Shown here one piece after another: positions 49,301 through 58,300 of a stretch of DNA of 64,000 bases (within the stretch, counting starts at the first letter, position 1; each line of letters starts with the position of its first letter). Under the pieces are notes generated by a model, which saw only the letters and a program-made list of their open reading frames with translations, ran no database searches and was not told where the DNA came from. Origin of the DNA: Trachythela sp. YZ-2020 (Eukaryota; Cnidaria; Anthozoa; Malacalcyonacea; Clavulariidae); NCBI GenBank assembly GCA_016169945.1, contig JADLSH010000201.1:124001-188000 (forward strand), given 5' to 3'. A program made the translations under genes and the position numbers.

Positions 49301-52300
49301 ATGTACTTTATTGATTTTCCCTTGATGATTTCAGTTTCGATGACTTCTTTACAGAATAAGTTGCAAGATATTTCATACACTGGTGCACATGTTGTGGTCG
49401 TCTTTGCCTCCCTTGCAAGGAATATGGTATAGTTGCTATAGCAAACTTTGTGGTAGCGGACCTCCAATGCAACACAGTCTTTATCTCCAATCTGCACAAG
49501 TATCCGCTCATCATTTTTCCTCTCAGCAGCTGTACATAATAAGCCAGCATCAATTGTACTTGCCAACACTAGTGGTGTTCCTCTTCTCTTTTGTGTTTTC
49601 TACACAAAACATACAAGTTTAGAATGCCTGTTTAAAAATGGCATTTACCAACTAAGGACCTGTTTATCTGGAACCCGGGCTGGCTCGCTGACCGGACCAG
49701 CCCGCTTAGCTAGATCTCGCCATGTAATTGATTTTGTAGTAAAAACTACTGTGTGTTTATATGGACAAGCGGGCTGGTCCGGTTCCAGAGATCTCGCTTG
49801 AAAAAGCCGAGATCTCGCTTACCAGGATGAAAATTTCCCCATATAAACATTCACTAACCGGGTCAGCCCGGTTGCCGGGATGAAAGTTGAAAGACGGACG
49901 CCACCACCAATTTGTCTGCGCGCTATTTTAAGAACTGTCAAAACAATGTCAAAGGTCAAAACAACAAAATCATCCCGCCTGCCGGGATGAAATTTTCTCA
50001 TATAAACACAAGCTGGGCTGGCCCGGTCAGCGAGCCAGCCCAGGTTTCAAATAAACAGCCCCTAAAGCAGGGTGAATTTGACAAATTAACCAGGTATTAA
50101 AATAAAGCTACTCTGGTTTGTAAAGTTTATGAACATTGTGTTCATAAACTTTACAATCCAGAGTAGCATATATTATGCCTGTTTAAATAGACTTATTATC
50201 TGGATAATTGACCCATTAAGATCCAACGCATCCAATAGGTACTCTAAAATATCATATAGCCATATAGGTATATGCACAAGACAGTATTTACCTGTAAGGC
50301 ACAACATGACAACTTTTCCACCAAAGGGTGGTCCATAGAATATAAAGATACTGTACACAAGAAATTGTACATAATCATACCTTGTCTCTTGAAAACCAAG
50401 ACGAATCTCTTCCACAAATAATGCAGCATTCTGGTAGTACATGCTTGTTTCTTTGAGGCAAGGTCTTACTTGGATCCACTGAATTGCGTGTAATCTTTCT
50501 TCTGGGTTCCATGTGGCATGTGTGGTCTACGGTATTAGCGACCTTTTCCGTGCTTGTACTAGCTCCGTTTTCCTCTTTTCTCTGTTGTCTACGGATCTTT
50601 TCTTCATCGCTAAATTTCTTGTAGCATTTCATGTGGTGGTACCATTCTAAATCAAAACTTTCGTTTGTGTTCTCTGCCAAGTATGAATAGTGACGAATTC
50701 GTCATCAAACTTACCATACGAATCCTTCGCTATCTCAGCTTGCAGGCAATTAAGTTTCGCCCATTTATTCCTGCAATCGACAAATTTCTTAAGCCTTTGA
50801 CGAGTAACTTTAGAAAGTTGCTCGGTTACGCCTTCAAAATGCATAAAACATGAGGATATTCGAATTTTCGACATATCGTCATTAGTAGCCATCTTGAATA
50901 TGTTTTATTGAGATCAGTTTTCCTATCTGCGCGTGCGCATTAAGTGTTTTGTGGTCAAGCGCATGCGTAGTTGCAACACAACAATGGCCGTTCATGGATT
51001 TCGAAACACGAGGAAGCCCGAACTTTGGAGATGTTGTACTTCAATTTGTGCAACTATTTCGCTTGGGGGGAAGTGGATTCTAACTAAGTACGTTCTAATC
51101 TATGGATTCATGTAAAAATTATGTAGTTACACGAGGGGTGCTACGGAATCTGTTTTCTAAGCATATTTTCGACCCTCATCCTACGGCCTAATAATGATCC
51201 AGCAAATATAGTAAAGGACTGGTTGACCTACCTCAAAGTCTTCAACCCCGTCGGTTCACGCGCACCTTATATAGGATCTTCATATAAGAAGCTACCGTGG
51301 ATTGCATTAGCACCTAGACAATAATTAAACATGAATATTTAATGTTTACACAAAACCTTATAATGTTTTCAAGGGCATTAGTTAGCCCTTCACGTTCACC
51401 TGGTCTCTCTCTGATTGGCTCACCTAATCGAAACAATTCAACAGACATGTCTTGAAACACTTTAAAACTTTGCGTTAGCATTAAATATATACTTGTGAAT
51501 GATGTTCATTGGTATATAGATAAAATCTGCAGTATCTCACGTGGTTAAATCTGGCTATAGGTCCTTTAGATTACAATCTACACGCCTATTGAAGAACTTA
51601 TTGACAACGACGGACGGATGTGATCAAAGATCAGCTGGAATAGGAAATATTGCCTATGTTAAAGATCTACAAGCAGAGCGTATTGTTACAACTACATTGC
51701 GATGTTCTAAATTTGGCTTTGCTCATCGTCCTTCGTCGCCTTTTGGTTGGGTACGTATGGATATCTTTGATATACTGCCTTAAAAGTTTAAAAAATGACT
51801 TTGACATATATGGCTCCAACTTAATGCCCAAATTTTGGTAATTGTACCTTATAAAAAGTTTCCTTTTTGGCAAAACTGTAATGTTTATGACATAGGTTGC
51901 GTTTTTTAATATAGAGAGCTTGCGTGCATGCATGCTTTTTCTGTTTCTTACGTGCAACTCTCCGGTATTTTCTGCAATGTAAATAATATAGTTAATAATA
52001 AGGCTAATGAATGTTCTCTATTCTTCAGCCGAAGATGAATTTATGTTTGGCAAAGTCATGTCCATGGGGCTTTGCTTATCTTGTGGCCGGCAATTACAAA
52101 CATCACATAGATCATTATGGGGCTTTCAGGTATACAATCACTTTATCTACATACAGCTGCGGCTAAAACTGCTCGGAAAAAATTTGATCAAAATGAAATT
52201 TGATCAAATATTTTCAAGTTTTATAAGACATATTTTCTATTTCAGTTTGATTGCCAACAAAGGTTGCATGGGTAAATCACGTCAACAAATATTACATTAT

Positions 52301-55300
52301 GCCAAAAGACTAGACAGTGTAAAAGTTTGTTTTTTCACATTTTACAACTTCGTGTTCTATGTGGAATGTCATTCAGACTTCGAGACACAACGAGTTCAAC
52401 GTAGTATATTTCAATACCTACCAATAAATAAATAAATAAATTGTTTTTTCTCATCAGTTACCGCACAACCAGAAGCATATCAGGAATGGAATATAACGCA
52501 ACCGCTTTTGTTGGTTGTGATAATCAAGTTGTAAGTGATCATTAATATATCCTTTCCAGCCGACAACTTTTATTAGGAATATATAAAACAAAACAAAACA
52601 TGTTCTAATATATAGAAACATATATTGTCAGCGCTCTATGGATTTATGTTTCAACAAGAAAACACTATATACGTTAAAATTGCCATAAAATTGCTATTTC
52701 AAAGTCTTTATCAAACGTACTGTAATTACAAAAATGAGCTGCTATAATCGGTCAAGGAACGATGACGTCATCAAAATATTACCGTATAGTAGCTACAGTC
52801 TCGTATACCTTTCAAATAGTTCGTACCATGTATTTTAATCATACAAAGTTGTCATAGATTTTCTGTAAACTGTATTTCAGTGCTGTGCTTGTTACGGACC
52901 TGTGGGAGGTACGAAAGAATACTGCGCCGAAAATTGTAAATCCATTAATGGTGGTACAATAACAAAGAATGTGTTCACGTGGTTCTGGGTGCGATCCAGT
53001 CTTCCCAAGAGAATCTGGAAGAAATGTATGGATTATGAAGTGAAGAAAGCTAATGGAAAGTTGATCTGGTACAAGCTGGTTGGCCATAGTGTTATTCCTG
53101 TTGAGGTAATTATTTCTCCCTTTATTTTTGACATCGCTTGCTATATGAAAACACAATTAAACCATGCATCAAAAGAACGTCCAGGATAATTCATTTTGTG
53201 TCCGAATTCAACTTTGCATGGCTGTTCACTTTTTATGGCACAGTGGTTAGTACATTACATCTTCCACTTGGGTTCAATTCCTGCCGCACACAGTTTCCTG
53301 ATTACAATTTTGCCTCACATGTTAATTGTGCGGAGGTGCCTCCAATCGTTTTGCACCAAGGTTTTCTCCTGTTGTTGCACTGGAGTTACAGGGCGTACGT
53401 AGTAAAGAACAGAACTTCCAAAAAGTATTCTAACACTAACTCTGGCTGGATTTTCTAATCAGGGGAAGGGATTTTCAAAAAGATTTTGTCGCTCTTTGAG
53501 TGTGTTTTATTTCAAAGTGTCTTTTAGCTGTACAGTTGAAACAATGGTCAAATATATTTCTTGCCTTCTCATCGGATTTGGAAGAATCTAAAATCACACA
53601 ATGAAAATCGATCACCTATCCCTTCCCCTCATTGTATTAAAGTATTGGATATTGGATTTTGCTACTGTATTGCATATTCTTGCTCTGTCTGTGATTATAG
53701 TGTAAATGTTGTATGTCAGAACTAGTAATTTCTTATTGAAATAGAAACGTTTCTGACAAAATCTGTTTAAAATTTTAATCAAAGGGCCGCTGTAGCAAGG
53801 ATGCAGTACTTCTTCATGATGGGGTAAGTATTTGAGCAATTTGTTTTGAAATATCTATTGATCTATATATATAAACCATGCGCTGTACGTAAAACTGTAT
53901 ATGAAGCAATCACAACCAAGTATGTCTTCTAAATCCTGAATAATGTATGCCAAAGAATGCCCTATACGGCTATGCATCATCTTATTATAAGTTAATAATA
54001 ATAATTATTATTATTTTATTATTTTATATAGCTCACTCTACATAACGAGATGATCGCTTTACAAGTATAAATAATCAACATTAAAACTAATTACAACAAT
54101 TTACTACAGCTACAATGGTTAAGAATATGCTAATTTAAAAAGATGGGTCTTTAACTGTTTCTCAAAAGAGTCAATTGTCCTGACAAGTCTAATATGTTGA
54201 GGTAGAGCATCCATAACTTTGGAGCTTCTATGCTAAAAGAACGATCACCAAGTGTTTTATACGATCGAATACGCGGGATCTCTAAGAGACATTGGTTACT
54301 CGATCTGAGATTATATTTACAACTATACTCTCAGACTTAACAGTGACAATATTAATGTAATATTAATGCTGTGAGAATACGCTGACTTCTGGTTTCTGCG
54401 CCCTGCGCGGCAGACGCTTTTAAATTTTTGGTTATTACGGACGTCTGCGCAGCAGAGCGTTATATCGTGTTCCGAATTATTATTTTTTTATAGTACTTGA
54501 AGAAATGAAATTAGTTCTGAGTTGTAATTCCAGATTTTTTGTCATTGTGTAAGTGATGAACGATGTCTAATCTTTCTGTGTAAAACTGACAGATATAGTT
54601 ATCTAAAAGAAAAATAACTGATTAAGTGGTTAATAAACCTTGTCGTTTGCGTTTGAAAACTTTTATTTCGATATATCTTTCAAATTGTGTGGCTAATTGC
54701 GTACTTTTGGCATAGATAACGGACAGCGACATGCTGGGAGCAAGCAAACTAACTAATCTGCACAGACGGTAATAACCAAAGAACTACCGTCTATGCTCGT
54801 AATCTATTCCTATAGTCCGATTATTTGGTGACAGCATAATTCTTACTTGTCATGCAAATTATGGCAATTAGGTCAAATTCAATTGTACTGCTGTCCTTAT
54901 ATAGATTGTGGTCGTACCAGACTCCACAACCGCGCAAGAAGTACCAGGTATCGATGGTTTACTGGAATTCCGCAAAGACAAGCAAGAACTTTATGTAAGA
55001 ACAAACAAAACATGGAATGAAGTGGCACAGAAGAGGGAGGTAGGTCAACATTCATAGCAAGTTGAAACTGTAAGTAACTCTCAAATTGTACATTAGTATT
55101 ATGCAGAGGTGGAAAGAATTGAACCTGAATGAGGAAGGACATAATCTTAAGCTTCAAAATATATGATCTAAATCCTAGAATAGTATGCCTATAAGATTGA
55201 TACAAAAGAAAAAATAGAAACAACTGTATTCAATTTTCAAAAAAATAGAGATGAATGGAATAACTTTTAATGATTTTTTAGTCGATAACTGAACATACAT

Positions 55301-58300
55301 ACTGCTGCATATCTCATGAAGCAGATCCATTCTTCGACTTTCGCCATTAAAGGCATTCCATGCATAGGTTTGCCATTCCGTACAAATTCCCCAATCCGAA
55401 ATAAATGGACTAAATTAAATAAATTTAATTCTATATTTGTTGTTCTAAATCCCATAAAATGTGACCGATTTTGAATTGGATATAGGTCGGATTTGCACAG
55501 AATGCTTCTGAATTATATTTAAATGACAACATCTTAATTGCCATTAAATATACCAACCATGAATACTTCTCCAACCTCTTGTGTGTAGATTATGAAAGAA
55601 ACGAACGGAAAAATTAATTTTAATCTGGGTGAAATAGAGAAACTTCAGAAAACACTGGATAACCAAACAAAGCGGGTAAGTTTTCCTTTTCTTATATTGA
55701 TCTCAATTTTGTGTTAATTTTCGAGTGTAATATTTTACCATCTCATTTTGTTTCCTGAAGATTTTAAAACAAATTGACGCGAACCAGAAGTTCTACTTGG
55801 TTCAAATTAAGAATCTTGAAAGAGCATCAGTTCTTGTTCAAAACTGATTTGTACTCTCGTTTATTATTACCCTGACTTACATTGTTTAGGTGCATGCAAG
55901 AGGACAATTTGCTATCGCGGCACACACCTGGCCGACGTCCACTCTAGTAAACTCAAATCTCTACCTAAATCTTTAGCATTCCATTATGCATAACTAAATA
56001 GAGCTTATATAGATACGGTATCGCGCGTCTTTAAGCTGAAATAAGAATATATTTAATTAAATTATCATTCACACGAATAATAAAAACTGGATGCCTTAGA
56101 GAAAATGACAGTAATGTAACTGGTCACGTGACTAACATAAAAGTGTTATGCATGTACGAAATATTTTTCAAATTCAATATTTCACACTAAAACATCACGA
56201 AATACGTAAGCAAGGGGTATGGGTATGTTCACACCGAGTTTTAGGAAATATGGTGACTTTTCACCGCATTTAAATGCATTTTGTTTTTCGCAGCTATATG
56301 TTGGTTCATCCAACATAACGGCCAAAAACAAAAATGTGTATTTGACGTGTTAAAAGTGTTTGTTTCCTCTAAAACTTGGCAGACGCAATATTGAAACGAC
56401 TTCTTACATATTTGTTGAGGTTAGGATAATAAAATCTACTTTGAAGAAGTGCTAGTCGCCTATTGGCATATGAACGCATGCCTAAAATCAAGTAAATTGT
56501 AGTTAGAATGATACACTGCCTATATACCAGAGTAAAACTTTAACTGGCATATGTAGCGTTTGAACATTCTCATATTTTTGTATATTTTTTACACATTCAA
56601 TTATATGTCTTCTTTACTGCAGTACACAATAAACTTAAATATCCCCTTCTGCTTTGTCTGAAACTTCCGAAATCAGCCGTTCTGTTTATATACTTTATGT
56701 AAAACTATTGTAGTTTCGAACCAGTAAATATTAACAAATATATCCCAAAACGCATCTCTAGTATCCCGTTTTGATGACGTCAGTGATCGCGTGCATGGTA
56801 ATAATAGGGAACTATGGATTTGACGACGGCTACGCGAACGACTACGGCTACGAGATTTTTCCGTTAAATATCTGCTAATACAAACTCAAAGTTGTACTCG
56901 CTTTGGCTCAACTGTTGTTATAAAGCTGTGCTGTGCCAAAGAGAGGATGATGACAAGTTTGTATTAGCAGATATTTAACGGGAAAATCTCGTAGTCGAAG
57001 TCGTTCTCGTAGCCGTCGTCAAATTTAAAGTTCCCTAATATCCAATTGGAGATGACCACCCTTACCCGGTAAGAAGTTTTGTAGACTTTGCGCAAATTGA
57101 AGTGCCTATCATCCAAAGTACATTATTCTCAGCATTGGTTAGCAAATTTGAAACACACTTTCTAGTATAAACACCCTATTGCAACCTAAAATATCTATAT
57201 TCTTTAAAAGGATTTGAATGTGCATTCCGAGCTGAAAGATGTCAAAGAAAGGCTCTATAAACAAAATGAAACGGTAAGTGTGATAGACTTTATAGTATAG
57301 AAAAATACTGCAGGAATATGGAAATCTAGCATTTTTAAGGAATAAAGTATAGTAACAATGTTGAAAAATACCAAAATCTATGAACAAAATCAAACGGTAG
57401 GTCTGCATGGTACATTTGATAGCCCGTCGCACGTCTTATAAAATGGCGAAGGCGCTGATTGAAATCATCTTAACCAGATGAGTCCTGATTGAAAATCCCG
57501 GTGTTTCATCATATGAATGTTAAAGTTTTCCATTCTTATCCGTCGTAACGCGTAGATGTAGCTACCTAATTTGTTTGGAGTCAATTGATGCCGGGATCTA
57601 CGTTGAGAATGAATCGATATTCTTGATTCGAGTGCTATTATTGCGGCAGCCTTTACAACCTCAGTTCACTGTCATGAAAAGATGGAAGAATATTTTCCAC
57701 ATTTGAAGAAACCGGTACAACTCATAGCTGGTATATACTCCAGCTTCTTGCACGAAAGTTGCAGAGTAGCAAAAATGAAATGTCCAAAAACTGACGTCTT
57801 ACACGTAGAGTATAACCGCATAATTTCAATGTCAAGATTATATTTTAATGTTAACTAGTGTAAACACATTGCCAATTGCATTTTCTGTCTGCTTATATCG
57901 CTTCAGCTCATTAGTAGTAAATCTAAATATGTACACCATCATATCGGAAGTACGTTATATTGTCATTTCTACCATGCATTTATGTGGCAATTAAATAGTG
58001 TTGTTATATTTCAGATGGATCTAAAGTTTATGGAATTTGAAAAAAAGATGATCAAGTTACTGGGTAAGTGAGTATAGCTATATTTTTTACTAATTTTGGT
58101 CTATAAACAAAAAAGAACAATGATGGCATTCTACTGTGCATCATGCATGATTGTATATCTCAATTTATTCTTATATATTGCACATTTACAGCACCGCAAG
58201 AATGCAGCAGTTATACATCGCTTGATAACAAAGATCGGAACGTAAATTATGGCGGCAGTTCAACATTGTGTGACAGAGGTATTTCAACGGGATGGTACAG

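Larger units (their letters stand above)
48994..50892 (-). pseudogene. Orphan transposon gene with CxxC / YHxxCY motifs (two exons, broken)
   Basis: Exon 1 (50892-50381) starts MATNDDMSKIRISSCFMHFE, has DLEWYHHMKCYKKFSDEEKI and ends PECCIICGRDSSWFSRDK at donor AAG|GTATGA. Exon 2 (from 49599, acceptor TGTGTAG, phase 0) reads TQKRRGTPLVLASTIDAGLL, DERILVQIGDKDCVALEVRY, HKVCYSNYT and continues to 48994. A frameshift near 50700 and an in-frame TAG at 49189 break it. The CIIC ... AAERKNDERIL ... YHKxCYxxYT pattern is one I associate with many-copy uncharacterised cnidarian ORFs; the Cys and His spacing suggests a zinc-binding domain. The C-terminal part of such proteins is missing. Confidence 0.65.
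48132..51190. mobile_element. 3-kb TIR transposon with ATA target duplication, carrying a widespread cnidarian orphan ORF
   Basis: TIRs of about 270-280 bp (48132-48399 and 50910-51190), outer tips TAGGCCGTGGGATGAGGGTC and complement. ATA flanks both ends (48129-48131, 51191-51193). Inside, one minus-strand spliced gene starts immediately within the right TIR. A Harbinger-like MITE (49656-50062) and a 60-bp palindrome (50103-50164) lie in that gene's intron. The superfamily is unknown; a 3-bp duplication is compatible with Academ or Harbinger among others. Confidence 0.8.

Noticed and set aside
52007..52435. 142-codon ORF as a gene
   Set aside because: It overlaps gene B exon 52029-52129 in a different frame; the exon frame matches gene A and this one does not.
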